From contig JAFVTH010000030.1 of NCBI GenBank assembly GCA_017503285.1, positions 1-38,019 of the forward strand: DNA of 38,019 bases, given 5' to 3'. Positions 25,812-33,999 of the stretch are shown here, in pieces (position 1 is the first letter of the stretch; each line of letters starts with the position of its first letter). The stretch comes from Clostridia bacterium. Lineage in GTDB: Bacteria; Bacillota; Clostridia; Oscillospirales; CAG-272. The notes under the pieces were generated by a model that searched no databases, had not been told where the DNA came from, and saw only the letters and a program-made list of their open reading frames with translations. A program made the translations under genes and the position numbers.

Positions 25812-25840
25812 TTGAAATTTTGCCCTTTTAGTGATATGAT
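25812..25840 (+). promoter_or_regulatory. Promoter of the WYL regulator pair
   Basis: TTGAAA, 17 nt, TATGAT, about 30 nt before the first WYL gene; it diverges from the mscL promoter. Confidence 0.65.
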
Positions 25841-25870
25841 AAATGTATAATGAAGAAGGGAGGGTGCGCC

Positions 25871-27145
25871 ATGGCTTACAGCGAGCTTATTAAGAACTTT
25901 GAAAAAATCCGTGACTATATGCGTGAGTTCTATGTTTACGGCTTTAAGAACAGGTCCGAGTTTACAAAGAAAAGCCCCCGTGCATATGACGATGTGCGCC
26001 GCAGGGTTGACAGCTACCTTGGGGACTATATGAGCTTTAGCCGTACCGTTGACGGAAAAAGCGTGTTCCTCTCCATTGACACAAGGGATATACAGAAAAA
26101 TCCGCTTTACAACGCCCTTAAGGCAAAAAGCTTTACCGATATGGATATTACCCTTCACTTTATTGTTTTTGATATCCTAAATTCAAGCGATATTTGCCTT
26201 ACCCAAAACCAGCTTATTGAAAAAATAATTGACGACTATCTTTCGGAATTTGAAAGCCACACGCTTTTTGATGAATCCACCCTTAGAAAAAAGCTAAGGG
26301 AGTATGAGGCACAGGGGCTTATCGTCAGCCAAAAGAGGGGAAAGGCCCTTTACTATAAGCGCCCGGACCCTGTTTTTCTCCCTCCGCTAAGAGAGCCTCT
26401 TGCGTTTTTCTCAGAAACACTTTCCTGTGGGGCTTTAGGCTCGTTTATTTTGGAAAAATCAGACACTCCCCCGCACATCTTCAGCTTCAAGCACCATTAC
26501 ATAACAAGAGCGCTGGACTCCGATATTTTGCTTTCTGCCCTTTTGGCAATAAACGAAAGGCAGGAGATTTTGGTACAAACCTGCTCCAAAAAGAAAGCAG
26601 AGCCAACAAGCCTTTGGGTTGTGCCGCTTTATGTTTTCCAGGGCACGCAAAACGGTAGGTCCTACCTTATGGCGTATGACCTTAACAACAAAAAGATTGT
26701 ACCGTTAAGAATAGATTATATACTAAAAATCACCCCTGTGGGAAAATGTCTTGACTTTGATTTATACAGGCAAGAATTTAACTCCATGCGCCCATATATG
26801 TGGGGCGTTACCACCAAGAGGGACAAGACCTCAACGGAATATGTTGAGTTTGTTGTCCAGATAGACAAGGGCGAGGACTTTATATATAGTCGCCTTATGC
26901 GTGAAAAGCGCTGTGGCACAGTTGAGATTTTAGACGACAGCCACATAAAATTCTCCGCCCACCTTTACGACAGCTGGGAGATTGTCCCTTGGATACGCAC
27001 ATTTATCCACAGAATTACCGAAATCCACTTTGAAAACAAGCATGTTGAGCGCCAATTTTACGAGGACCTTAAGGCTATGCAAAGGCTTTACTCGGAAAGC
27101 TCCTCTGCCCTTTTGGGAGAAAGCGAGGGCTGTGATGATTTTTAA
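25871..27145 (+). CDS. WYL-domain transcriptional regulator (first of pair)
   Basis: 424 residues from ATG 25871; GGGAGG at 7 nt overlaps an earlier ATG at 25850, which is therefore not used. The N-terminal ~190 residues contain winged-helix-like segments (EFTKKSPRAYDDVRRRVDSY; ESTLRKKLREYEAQGLIVSQ). The middle ~215-310 matches the WYL fold: VVPLYVFQ, RSYLMAYDLNNKKIVPLRID, where the WYL triad reads SYL. The C-terminal part is a WCX-like extension (FVVQIDKGEDFIYSRLMRE). WYL proteins sense ligands, often nucleotides or nucleic acids, and regulate DNA-damage or defence genes. It overlaps the next WYL gene by 11 nt. Confidence 0.85.
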   Translation: MAYSELIKNFEKIRDYMREFYVYGFKNRSEFTKKSPRAYDDVRRRVDSYLGDYMSFSRTVDGKSVFLSIDTRDIQKNPLYNALKAKSFTDMDITLHFIVFDILNSSDICLTQNQLIEKIIDDYLSEFESHTLFDESTLRKKLREYEAQGLIVSQKRGKALYYKRPDPVFLPPLREPLAFFSETLSCGALGSFILEKSDTPPHIFSFKHHYITRALDSDILLSALLAINERQEILVQTCSKKKAEPTSLWVVPLYVFQGTQNGRSYLMAYDLNNKKIVPLRIDYILKITPVGKCLDFDLYRQEFNSMRPYMWGVTTKRDKTSTEYVEFVVQIDKGEDFIYSRLMREKRCGTVEILDDSHIKFSAHLYDSWEIVPWIRTFIHRITEIHFENKHVERQFYEDLKAMQRLYSESSSALLGESEGCDDF

Positions 27146-28046
27146 CGAAATCTACGGCGCATACTATAACGCCGTTTGTGAAATAATCAAGGAAAGCCTT
27201 AAAAAGCCTCTTTCCACCCAAGATTTGCGCAGGCTTGTGGAAAAGCACGCCTTTAAGGAAAGTGCCCCCTTGCTGATTCCTCAAATAAAAAACGAGGAAT
27301 GGAAGCTTATAAAAAAAGACGGCACAACTCCCCTTAAAAATCCGCCTACCCTGCCACTTACCACCTTGCAAAAAAGGTGGCTGAGGTCCGTTATGCTTGA
27401 CCCAAGAATTAAGCTGTTTATCGACACTCCCGAGGAGATTTTGCCAGAGGTAGAGCCGCTTTTTATGCCCGAGGACATTGTTCTTTATGACAAATACGAA
27501 AACGGAGATAATTTTACAAGCAAGGACTATATAAACAATTTCCGAGCCATATTAAATGCCATTTTAGAGAAAAAATGCCTCATTATTAATATGACAAAGA
27601 AAAACGGATGCTTTTCTAAGGTTCTTGTGCGCCCAATCAGGCTTGAATTTTCCGAAAAGGACGATAAATTCCGTCTTATTGCAGAGGGCTGCTCCTTTGC
27701 AAGGACTATTAATCTGTCCTCGGTTATTTCCTGTGAGGCAACGGATAAGACCGTTAAAAGACAAAGTCCAAAAAAAGAGACCGAAAGCCTTGTTTTACAG
27801 GTAAAGGACCAGCGCAACGCCCTTGAAAGGGTTATGCTCCACCTTGCCCACTTTAAGAAAACCGCAACCCTTGACGAGGGGGACACCTACCAGGTAACTA
27901 TCGAATATTCAAAGGCAGACGAGGCAGAGCTGCTAATACGCATCCTCTCCTTTGGCCACCTTGTTAGGGTCGTTTCCCCAAGCTCCTTCGCCCTTCTTAT
28001 AAAGGAAAGGATCGACAAGCAAATCAGTCTGCTTAATCTAAACTAA
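27135..28046 (+). CDS. WYL-domain transcriptional regulator (second of pair)
   Basis: 303 residues from ATG 27135, overlapping the first WYL gene by 11 nt; GAGG lies 6 nt upstream. The frame is open further upstream, but that part shadows the first gene. The N-terminal ~100 residues contain a helix-rich region (STQDLRRLVEKHAF, TTLQKRWLRSVMLDPRI). Residues ~140-215 fit a WYL-like fold (CLIINMTKKNG, VRPIRLEFSEKDDKFRLIAE). A WCX-like C-terminus follows (TYQVTIEYSKADEAELLIRI). Tight coupling suggests the two proteins form a heteromer, as PafB and PafC do. No target gene adjoins; a terminator follows directly. Confidence 0.8.
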   Translation: MIFNEIYGAYYNAVCEIIKESLKKPLSTQDLRRLVEKHAFKESAPLLIPQIKNEEWKLIKKDGTTPLKNPPTLPLTTLQKRWLRSVMLDPRIKLFIDTPEEILPEVEPLFMPEDIVLYDKYENGDNFTSKDYINNFRAILNAILEKKCLIINMTKKNGCFSKVLVRPIRLEFSEKDDKFRLIAEGCSFARTINLSSVISCEATDKTVKRQSPKKETESLVLQVKDQRNALERVMLHLAHFKKTATLDEGDTYQVTIEYSKADEAELLIRILSFGHLVRVVSPSSFALLIKERIDKQISLLNLN

Positions 28047-28072
28047 AAAGCCACCAAAAAGGGTGGTTTTTT
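28045..28072 (+). terminator. Terminator after the WYL pair
   Basis: AAAAAGCCACC / GGTGGTTTTTT stem-loop that begins at the stop codon. Confidence 0.88.
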
Positions 28073-28093
28073 ATCTGTCGCAGAAAATTTTCC

Positions 28094-28121
28094 TTTCAAA
28101 GTAGAGCTTTTGTGATACAAT
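28094..28121 (+). promoter_or_regulatory. Candidate promoter of the rtcB-like gene
   Basis: TTTCAA, 16 nt, TACAAT, ~50 nt before the start codon. The -35 box is weak. Confidence 0.5.
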
Positions 28122-28172
28122 AAGAGTGTAGGTACAAAATACCGTTGAATTATCCTAAAGGAGGAAAAAATT

Positions 28173-29282
28173 ATGATAGAAATAAGAGGAAAAGAAAACT
28201 ACGCGGTTTGCTATACCGATTTTGTTGATAGCGGTGCACAGGGTCTTATCACTCGTCTTTGCAACGACCCCGCTTACAGCGACTGTAAAATAAGAATAAT
28301 GCCTGACGTACACTCTGGTGTGGGTGCTTGTGTGGGCACAACCATGACCATCGGTCAGCGCGTTTCCCCATCTATGGTGGGTGTTGATATCGGCTGCGGT
28401 ATGGAAACCTTGCACCTTGGCAAGTGTGACATTGACCTAGAGGCTGTGAACAAGGCAATTATAAAGTATGTGCCGCACGGCAGGGGCGCACACAAGGAAA
28501 TGCACCCATATAACGAAAAAATCGACCTGACTAAGCTTTACTGCTTTGACAAGATTGACCATCTAAAGGCGCAGCTTACCCTTGGTTCGCTGGGTGGGGG
28601 TAACCACTTTATCGAGATTGACGTTGACGACGACAGCGAAAAGTATTTGGTTGTCCACTCCGGCAGCCGTAACCTTGGCAGAGACGTTGCCGAATACTAC
28701 AAGAATCTCGCCTTTGAGACAATGAAGCACTCCAAGGATGTTGACACCCCTGTTGATAAGGCTCTTGCTTACTTAGAGGGCGAAAACCTAAGAATGTACC
28801 TACACGATATGAAAATCGTTCAAGAGTTTGCCGTTCTCAACCGTAAGGCAATAATTGAAACCATTGTAAGAAAAGCGTCCTTGCCTACTATGGAGTCCTT
28901 TTCCACAATACACAACTACATAGACACCGACACTATGATTTTAAGAAAGGGCGCAGTATCTGCACAAAAGGGTCAAATGCTCCTAATCCCGCTTAATATG
29001 AGAGACGGTAGCCTTATTTGTATAGGCAAGGGTAACCAGGACTGGAACTGCTCTGCTCCTCACGGCGCAGGTAGAATCCTCAGCCGTACCTCAGCAAAGG
29101 AGCAGCTTTCCCTAGACCAGTATAAGAAGGAAATGGCAGGTATATTTACCACCTGCGTAAGCGAATTTACCCTTGACGAGTCCCCAATGGCGTATAAGCC
29201 AATGGAAGCAATCCTTGAGCATATTTCCCCAACCGTTGACGTGGTTAAGAGAATAAAGCCGATTTTCAACTTCAAGGCATAG
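28173..29282 (+). CDS. rtcB: RtcB-family RNA ligase
   Basis: 369 residues; ATG 28173 with AAGGAGG. RtcB joins 2',3'-cyclic phosphate and 5'-OH RNA ends using GTP and Mn. Metal and catalytic residues are all visible: H47 in MPDVHSGVG, C75 in VGVDIGCGM, H145 in GGGNHFIE, H162 in VHSGSRNLG, H247 in HNYID, and the guanylylation-site H297 in APHGAGRILSR. It is shorter than the ~400-480 residues of E. coli or archaeal RtcB, mainly through smaller loops. No prfH, archease or rtcA lies nearby, and it is monocistronic between two terminators. Probably RNA repair after cleavage damage. Confidence 0.93.
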   Translation: MIEIRGKENYAVCYTDFVDSGAQGLITRLCNDPAYSDCKIRIMPDVHSGVGACVGTTMTIGQRVSPSMVGVDIGCGMETLHLGKCDIDLEAVNKAIIKYVPHGRGAHKEMHPYNEKIDLTKLYCFDKIDHLKAQLTLGSLGGGNHFIEIDVDDDSEKYLVVHSGSRNLGRDVAEYYKNLAFETMKHSKDVDTPVDKALAYLEGENLRMYLHDMKIVQEFAVLNRKAIIETIVRKASLPTMESFSTIHNYIDTDTMILRKGAVSAQKGQMLLIPLNMRDGSLICIGKGNQDWNCSAPHGAGRILSRTSAKEQLSLDQYKKEMAGIFTTCVSEFTLDESPMAYKPMEAILEHISPTVDVVKRIKPIFNFKA

Positions 29283-29283
29283 C

Positions 29284-29312
29284 AAAACGCCCCCTTTTCA
29301 GGGGCGTTTCAC
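29284..29312 (+). terminator. Terminator after rtcB
   Basis: AAACGCCCC / GGGGCGTTT with a 7-nt loop, then a TTTTT tract a few bases later. Confidence 0.8.
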
Positions 29313-29409
29313 TTTTTGCGCATTACAACCACCCCCTTTGACACAAATGCGTTTTACAACTGTACATAAGCGCATTTTTAATTATTGCTTGTAAAAAGGA
29401 GTCCCCCTT

Positions 29410-29523
29410 AGCCTCCCTTGTGAAAGGGAGGGTGGACCACGATAGTGGTGGAGGGATTGCTTGTTCTTTCATAAACAATCCCTCAGTCAGCGTTGCTGAC
29501 AGCTCCCTTTCACAAGGGAGCCT
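29410..29523. repeat. 114-bp MITE-like nested inverted repeat
   Basis: Outer arms CTCCCTTGTGAAAGGGAG (29413-29430) and CTCCCTTTCACAAGGGAG (29503-29520) are exact reverse complements. Each is itself a near-palindrome. Inner arms GAGGGATTG (29451) and CAATCCCTC (29476) also pair, and side hairpins CCAC-GATA-GTGG and GTCAGC-GTT-GCTGAC complete a cruciform. No coding content. This resembles a widespread short repeat of Clostridia genomes. The rest of the 336-bp gap holds only the two flanking terminators. Confidence 0.8.
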
Positions 29524-29588
29524 TTAACTCGGGTGCTTTTTGCGCAATTTTTCTTTTTCATCACTACCCATCTTGCGTGCAATAAACA

Positions 29589-29618
29589 AAAAAAGAGCGA
29601 CACGTGTCGCTCTTTTTT
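29589..29618 (-). terminator. Terminator after the aldo/keto reductase operon
   Basis: Perfect palindrome AAAAAAGAGCGACAC / GTGTCGCTCTTTTTT that abuts the reductase stop codon. Confidence 0.85.
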
Positions 29619-30743
29619 CTATTTTCTTCTTTCGACAAAGTCCTTAAATATCTCCGGGATTTTAATATTCTGCGGACAAACGCTCATACAAGCGCCACAG
29701 GCAATACAGGCTGACGGGTGCTGTGTCTTATCCATAGACCCAAGCCTCATTGACACTACAAAGCCACCACCGGAAAAAACCTGCTCATTATACAGAGATA
29801 TCAAAAGCGGTATATCAAGCCCCTCTGGGCAGTACTCCGTACAGTAGCGACAGGCTGTGCATTGAACGCTCATTGTCATTTCATATCCAAGGGACAAAAG
29901 TGCGTCCATTTCCGCCTTGTCAAGTGGAGCTTTTTTGCTAAAGGTGCTTATATTTTCCTTTACCTGCTCCATATCGGACATACCGAAAAGGGTAACTAAA
30001 ACACCATCTACGCTTTGGACAAATCTAAATGCCATTTCAACAGGGCTTGCCCCCGGTCTTATTTGGTTTATTTTTCCCTGCTCTCCCTCGCTCAGCTTGG
30101 CAAGCCTACCACCGCGAATAGGCTCCATAACCCAAATCGGAATATTTCTCTCGTTGAGATACTCAACCTTAGCCCTTGCATTTTGAAAATCGTAGTCAAG
30201 GTAGTTTAGCTGTATCTGGCAAAACTCCATATGCTCTTTGTACTTATCCATAAAGCGCTTGAAGTTGTTAAAATCTGCGTGGGTGGAAAAGCCAAGGTGC
30301 TTTATTTTGCCCTGCCTTTTCATTTCAAGAAGATACTCAACGGTTTGGTACTGTGGGTCAAGATAGTATTCAATATTTGCCTCGCAAACGTTATGTACAA
30401 GGTAAAAATCAAAGTAGTCAACCTGACATTTTTCAAGCTGTCTTTGAAAAATCTCTCTTACCTTGCCCATATTATTTACATCATAGCCGGGGAATTTTGT
30501 GGCAAGATAGTATTTTTCCCTTGGAAAGCGGGAAAGGACCTTGCCCATTACTATTTCGGACTGTCCCATATGATAGCCCCAAGCCGTGTCAAAGTAATTT
30601 ACGCCATTATTTATGGCATATTCCACCATTTCATAGACACGTCCCTCGTCTATTTTAGAGTTATCCCCATCAATAGTCGGTAAGCGCATTGTGCCAAAGC
30701 CAAGGGTGGAAATTCTTAATTCCTTAAAATTTTTATAAATCAT
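29619..30743 (-). CDS. Aldo/keto reductase with C-terminal ferredoxin-type domain
   Basis: 374 residues. The N-terminal ~285 residues are an AKR TIM barrel with the catalytic tetrad D52, Y57 (FDTAWGYHMGQSE), K83 (LATKFPG) and H117 (YFDFYLVHN). The C-terminal part has two 4Fe-4S motifs: CTACRYCTEYCP near 295 and CIACGACMSVCP near 345. This fused architecture is common in strict anaerobes; the electron donor may be ferredoxin rather than only NAD(P)H. The substrate is unknown. It starts 3 nt after the preceding stop with only a weak ribosome site, so translational coupling is likely. Last gene of a four-gene operon. Confidence 0.93.
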   Translation of the reverse strand: MIYKNFKELRISTLGFGTMRLPTIDGDNSKIDEGRVYEMVEYAINNGVNYFDTAWGYHMGQSEIVMGKVLSRFPREKYYLATKFPGYDVNNMGKVREIFQRQLEKCQVDYFDFYLVHNVCEANIEYYLDPQYQTVEYLLEMKRQGKIKHLGFSTHADFNNFKRFMDKYKEHMEFCQIQLNYLDYDFQNARAKVEYLNERNIPIWVMEPIRGGRLAKLSEGEQGKINQIRPGASPVEMAFRFVQSVDGVLVTLFGMSDMEQVKENISTFSKKAPLDKAEMDALLSLGYEMTMSVQCTACRYCTEYCPEGLDIPLLISLYNEQVFSGGGFVVSMRLGSMDKTQHPSACIACGACMSVCPQNIKIPEIFKDFVERRK

Positions 30744-30746
30744 AGC

Positions 30747-31172
30747 TTAGTCCAGTAAATACCTTTTGGTAATTTTTCCTTCCTTATTTATGCCGTACTC
30801 CTTGTTTTCGGGGTCGATTTCAAACACAAGCTCATCTCGCCTGTCAAAGAAATAAGGGTTTATGTCTGTTGTTTCCTTAGGAAACACAACTCTCTTTAAT
30901 GCTTTTGGCGTTTTTATCCTTACAAAATCAAGCTCATACCTTTCGGGTATATAATCCATTCCCTGCGCAGGGTGGTGCCAGTCGTGCCAGCGCTCCTCTG
31001 CCTCCTTATGCTCCTCGCGATATCCAAAATGAGTTATGATAGTGCCCTCATATGTGCCGGGGATGTATAAAGTCTCTTCCCCCTCTTCAAGGACAACGTC
31101 CCTTATGCAAAGATACCTTTTTTCCTCTCCCACAGCGCCCTTTCTTACAACGCCAATATCAAATCGCGCCAT
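30747..31172 (-). CDS. Hypothetical 141-residue cytoplasmic protein
   Basis: Not recognised. ATG 31172 with AAGGAG at 7 nt, lying inside the end of the upstream membrane-protein gene (14-nt overlap). No signal peptide or membrane segment. The composition is charged, with many aromatic residues (EERWHDWHHPAQGMDYIPER), and the body looks beta-rich (ETLYIPGTYEGTIITHFGYR; RRDELVFEIDPENKEYGINK). The His/Trp cluster near residue 65 could bind metal. Its position between the membrane protein and the reductase suggests a shared role. Confidence 0.75.
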   Translation of the reverse strand: MARFDIGVVRKGAVGEEKRYLCIRDVVLEEGEETLYIPGTYEGTIITHFGYREEHKEAEERWHDWHHPAQGMDYIPERYELDFVRIKTPKALKRVVFPKETTDINPYFFDRRDELVFEIDPENKEYGINKEGKITKRYLLD

Positions 31173-32094
31173 TTTTTCTCTCCTTAATAAGGTTAATAAG
31201 TCTAAGCACCATTACAGCCGTGCCTGTTACAATTGTAGCTATAACCACAAGCACCTCAACCGGGAAGGACACGGAAAAGGTTATAATAAGGAAAACCTTT
31301 CCTATATGTACCATAAAGTCCGGGGTTAATAGCTCAAAGGCAAGAAGAAGGGCAAGAAAAATTACGTTTATAGACACTCCCCCTGCCAAAATGCCAATTT
31401 TACCACCCCTTGAGGCTGCAAGCCCCTCAGGCTTTAAGGTGACTATAATTAGGTTTAGAATAGGCAAAAGACCTATAAAAATCATAATGTAAATAAACCT
31501 TGGGTCATATAGTGCGTTTTCAATAGCAGTAAAGCCCATCAGCCCATCGCCCACAAAGGCAAGGGCAAAAATTGTTAGCGGCAAAAGGGCAAGAAATTTC
31601 CCCTTTGTTATTTCAACTGTGCTACAAAGGTTTATTTTCTCGTGGATTTTGCCAACCCTTCCCTCCGGCTTTAAGGTGGCTATAAGTCCAAGGGCAACAA
31701 GCGCAAGAACCACCACATTTATTAAAATACCGTCAATCGGAAAGCCTACCGTTGGCATTGATGAGTATACACCAAGGTTAAGGTTGCTTATATAAATATC
31801 TATGCTGACAAATGTGCCCATAAGACTAAGAATTGAAAGCGTGCCGAAAACAGAGATCATACCAAGCCTTGTGCCCCTTTTAATTCTTGCAATATAAGTA
31901 TCATAGAAGAAGGCAAGAACCATACAAGGGATTAAAAGATAGGTAAACACCATAGGTGCCATAAGCAACGGATATCCAAAGCTGTTTGCCACAAAGCCGG
32001 AAAGCATTTTGTAAAAGGAAAACATGCTAAGGCAGGACACAAAAAACGCAAGAATTGTGCCTATATTTATAAAGAGCTTTAATTTCTTACTCAT
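31159..32094 (-). CDS. Polytopic membrane protein of unknown function
   Basis: 311 residues with about eight or nine hydrophobic segments and a basic C-terminus (LINLIKERKNGAI). Two internal KPEG motifs (LKPEGRVGK near 142, LKPEGLAAS near 223) after related helices suggest an internal duplication. No transporter motif recognised. ATG 32094 overlaps the end of the phosphoesterase gene by 8 nt, and the gene overlaps the next by 14 nt, so it is a firm operon member. Could be a transporter or a lipid-modifying protein. Confidence 0.8.
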   Translation of the reverse strand: MSKKLKLFINIGTILAFFVSCLSMFSFYKMLSGFVANSFGYPLLMAPMVFTYLLIPCMVLAFFYDTYIARIKRGTRLGMISVFGTLSILSLMGTFVSIDIYISNLNLGVYSSMPTVGFPIDGILINVVVLALVALGLIATLKPEGRVGKIHEKINLCSTVEITKGKFLALLPLTIFALAFVGDGLMGFTAIENALYDPRFIYIMIFIGLLPILNLIIVTLKPEGLAASRGGKIGILAGGVSINVIFLALLLAFELLTPDFMVHIGKVFLIITFSVSFPVEVLVVIATIVTGTAVMVLRLINLIKERKNGAI

Positions 32095-33208
32095 ATTTTT
32101 CTGCCCCCGTTCTTACATTTTCAAAGCAGTCATTTATGTTTTCTATGGTAACAAATTCCTTTGGGGTTAGGTCCTTAAGGGTCACTGTCTTATAGCCAAG
32201 CATATCCTTGTCGTGATATACCTGGTCTGTCGACTTTACACCATAGGAGAAAATTGCCATATTCTCAAAAGCCTCGCCCTTGTTATAAATAATGTCGCAG
32301 CTGTTTACATGGTCGTGGCCAACAAAGTAGGAAACGATATTTGCCTCACGCAGAGCCTTGAAGGAGCCGTTGTTTTCGTAAGGGTCGCTGACAGGCTCTC
32401 TTAGCTCGCCCTGCCCTATCTTACTTGGGTCGGTGGCAAGGATATACTGCTCCTCTGCCTCCCCAAACTCCTCAAAGGGGATATGGAAAAACATCATACC
32501 CACATAGTCCTTATCAGCCGTTGCCTGGTCATAAATTTTCTTTGCGTGCAAAAGCTGCTCGGTATGTATAGTGTCATAGCCGTACTTTATGCCTGTGTAG
32601 TGATAGGTGTTTGAGTCAATTATATGTATTCTGTACTTAACATCTACTGTATCTCTGTCCTTGGTTCTGTCGTCAACTAGGTCAATATAGTAGTTGGTCA
32701 GTCCGAAAAGGTTGTCGTCCTCGTAGTCAACAAAGGCAGCAAACTTGCCCTCTTCCTTTTCCTTGCCGTCCTCTGCCACATAGGATTTTATAGTGTTGTT
32801 AAGGTAATACCTTGGGTAGTCCCCTTGGTTGTCGTGGTTGCCATAGGTAACGGCAAATTTTGTCAGTCTGCCATTTTCGTCAGCCTCGGTAAGACGCTTG
32901 CAAAGAGAGTTTAGCAGCCCAAAAAGCTCATTTGCAATAGCCTTGTTGCCGTACATTAGGTTGTCGCCGGTTAGAATAATCAAGTCGGGGTCTGCCTCAA
33001 TAACAGATTTTTCCACAACACTCATTTGCGACCTTAGGTCACTTTCAATGCCAAAGTGCAAATCTGCAATTTGCATTATCTTAAACCCCTCATAGTATTC
33101 CATTGTGGTTCGATAGTCCAAAACGTCGTATTCCCTTGTCCCCGCCCCGCAGGAAGCCAAGGCGCAAAGCGCCAAGGTAACACACAGCACTAAAATCACT
33201 TTTTTCAA
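32087..33208 (-). CDS. Calcineurin-like metallophosphoesterase lipoprotein
   Basis: 373 residues from TTG 33208, chosen because GGGGGG lies 6 nt upstream. The alternative ATG 33241 would lie at or before the predicted transcription start (~33238). Lipoprotein signal KKVILVLCVTLALCALASC. Metallophosphoesterase motifs in order: DLHFG, GDNLM, GNHDN, FFHIPFEE, GHDHVNSCD. These coordinate two metals for phosphoester hydrolysis. The lipid anchor places it outside the membrane, so the substrate is extracellular or envelope-linked. First gene of the operon ending with the aldo/keto reductase. Confidence 0.9.
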   Translation of the reverse strand: MKKVILVLCVTLALCALASCGAGTREYDVLDYRTTMEYYEGFKIMQIADLHFGIESDLRSQMSVVEKSVIEADPDLIILTGDNLMYGNKAIANELFGLLNSLCKRLTEADENGRLTKFAVTYGNHDNQGDYPRYYLNNTIKSYVAEDGKEKEEGKFAAFVDYEDDNLFGLTNYYIDLVDDRTKDRDTVDVKYRIHIIDSNTYHYTGIKYGYDTIHTEQLLHAKKIYDQATADKDYVGMMFFHIPFEEFGEAEEQYILATDPSKIGQGELREPVSDPYENNGSFKALREANIVSYFVGHDHVNSCDIIYNKGEAFENMAIFSYGVKSTDQVYHDKDMLGYKTVTLKDLTPKEFVTIENINDCFENVRTGAEKYE

Positions 33209-33244
33209 AATAAACCCCCCTATAGTTGAAAACAAATACATCTT

Positions 33245-33273
33245 ATTCTATCATATTTCGACAAAATTATCAA
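33245..33273 (-). promoter_or_regulatory. Promoter of the phosphoesterase operon
   Basis: Minus strand TTGATA, 17 nt, TAGAAT; predicted start near 33238, 30 nt before the TTG codon. Confidence 0.75.
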
Positions 33274-33291
33274 CTACTCTTGCCCACATTC

Positions 33292-33321
33292 AAAAAAGGA
33301 TGGCGCTTGCCATCCTTTTTT
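33292..33321 (-). terminator. Terminator after the second lipoprotein operon
   Basis: AAAAAAGGATGGC, GCTT loop (AAGC on the minus strand), GCCATCCTTTTTT; it abuts the stop codon of the SHOCT gene. Confidence 0.88.
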
Positions 33322-33485
33322 TATAAATCTTCTCTGTCGCCAAGACCCATTTTTTCCTTCATACAGGTGTAGCTTTTTTCGTATTGAGCCTTTGTAATTG
33401 CGCCGGTTTTCAAAAATGTATCAAGCAGCTTTTTCTGGTCAAGAAATAGCTTTATCTTCTTTTGCTCAGGTGTTTGCTCTTCCAT
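33321..33485 (-). CDS. SHOCT-domain-like small protein
   Basis: 54 residues: an acidic N-terminus, then LFLDQKKLLDTFLKTGAITK and AQYEKSYTCMKEKMG, which fits the SHOCT pattern (L..L...GxIT...Y/F). SHOCT segments are short oligomerisation or targeting motifs. ATG 33485 follows GAGGG at 5 nt, one base after the upstream gene's stop. The open frame extends further upstream but only shadows the neighbour. Function unknown. Confidence 0.7.
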   Translation of the reverse strand: MEEQTPEQKKIKLFLDQKKLLDTFLKTGAITKAQYEKSYTCMKEKMGLGDREDL

Positions 33486-33486
33486 T

Positions 33487-33990
33487 TTATCCCTCTTTTT
33501 TGACAAGTGTATATTCCCAGCTACGCTCCTTTGAGGAGCTTGAGCCGTAAAAGCTATACTCTGACTCGTTCTTGCCGACAATAGTGCCATCGGCTTGCAA
33601 AATGCAATACCACCAATCGTCGTAGTTAGAAAATCCGTTTCCACCCCAGCGCCTTGCCTTTATTACCACTCCGGCAAATTGACCGTTCAGCACTAAAATA
33701 TCTCCCTGCGCCTCGTCTGTGGAATAGCAGCTAGAGGACAGACTTACAATATTTTCAAGCTCAAAGCTCTTGTAATCATGGCTTACCGATGGGTAGTCGT
33801 CATCATCGTATTCTATTTCATAGCGCTCGTACACAGAAAGGGTGTATTCTGCCATCTGCTTTTTTATTTGCTCTGTGGTTTTTTCGTCCAGCCTTCCATA
33901 GGTAAGCTTGTATGGACCGATTTTTGTTCCTCTGTCAGGCTCCTTCTTCTCGTCAACCTCTACAAGAAACCTTGCATATGTTTTTTCCAT
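33487..33990 (-). CDS. Hypothetical 167-residue protein
   Basis: Not recognised. ATG 33990 with AGGAG at 6 nt. No signal peptide. The body alternates charged helices (LDEKTTEQIKKQMAEYTLSV) with beta-rich parts (GDILVLNGQFAGVVIKARRW) and a WWYCILQADGTIVG segment. It lies 9 nt after the lipoprotein gene and 1 nt before the SHOCT gene, so all three form one operon. Confidence 0.72.
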   Translation of the reverse strand: MEKTYARFLVEVDEKKEPDRGTKIGPYKLTYGRLDEKTTEQIKKQMAEYTLSVYERYEIEYDDDDYPSVSHDYKSFELENIVSLSSSCYSTDEAQGDILVLNGQFAGVVIKARRWGGNGFSNYDDWWYCILQADGTIVGKNESEYSFYGSSSSKERSWEYTLVKKEG

Positions 33991-33999
33991 CTTATTCTC

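Noticed and set aside
25784-26158. Minus-strand 124-codon frame opposite the first WYL gene
   Set aside because: It overlaps the WYL coding sequence and the mscL promoter, and has no family pattern or start signal.
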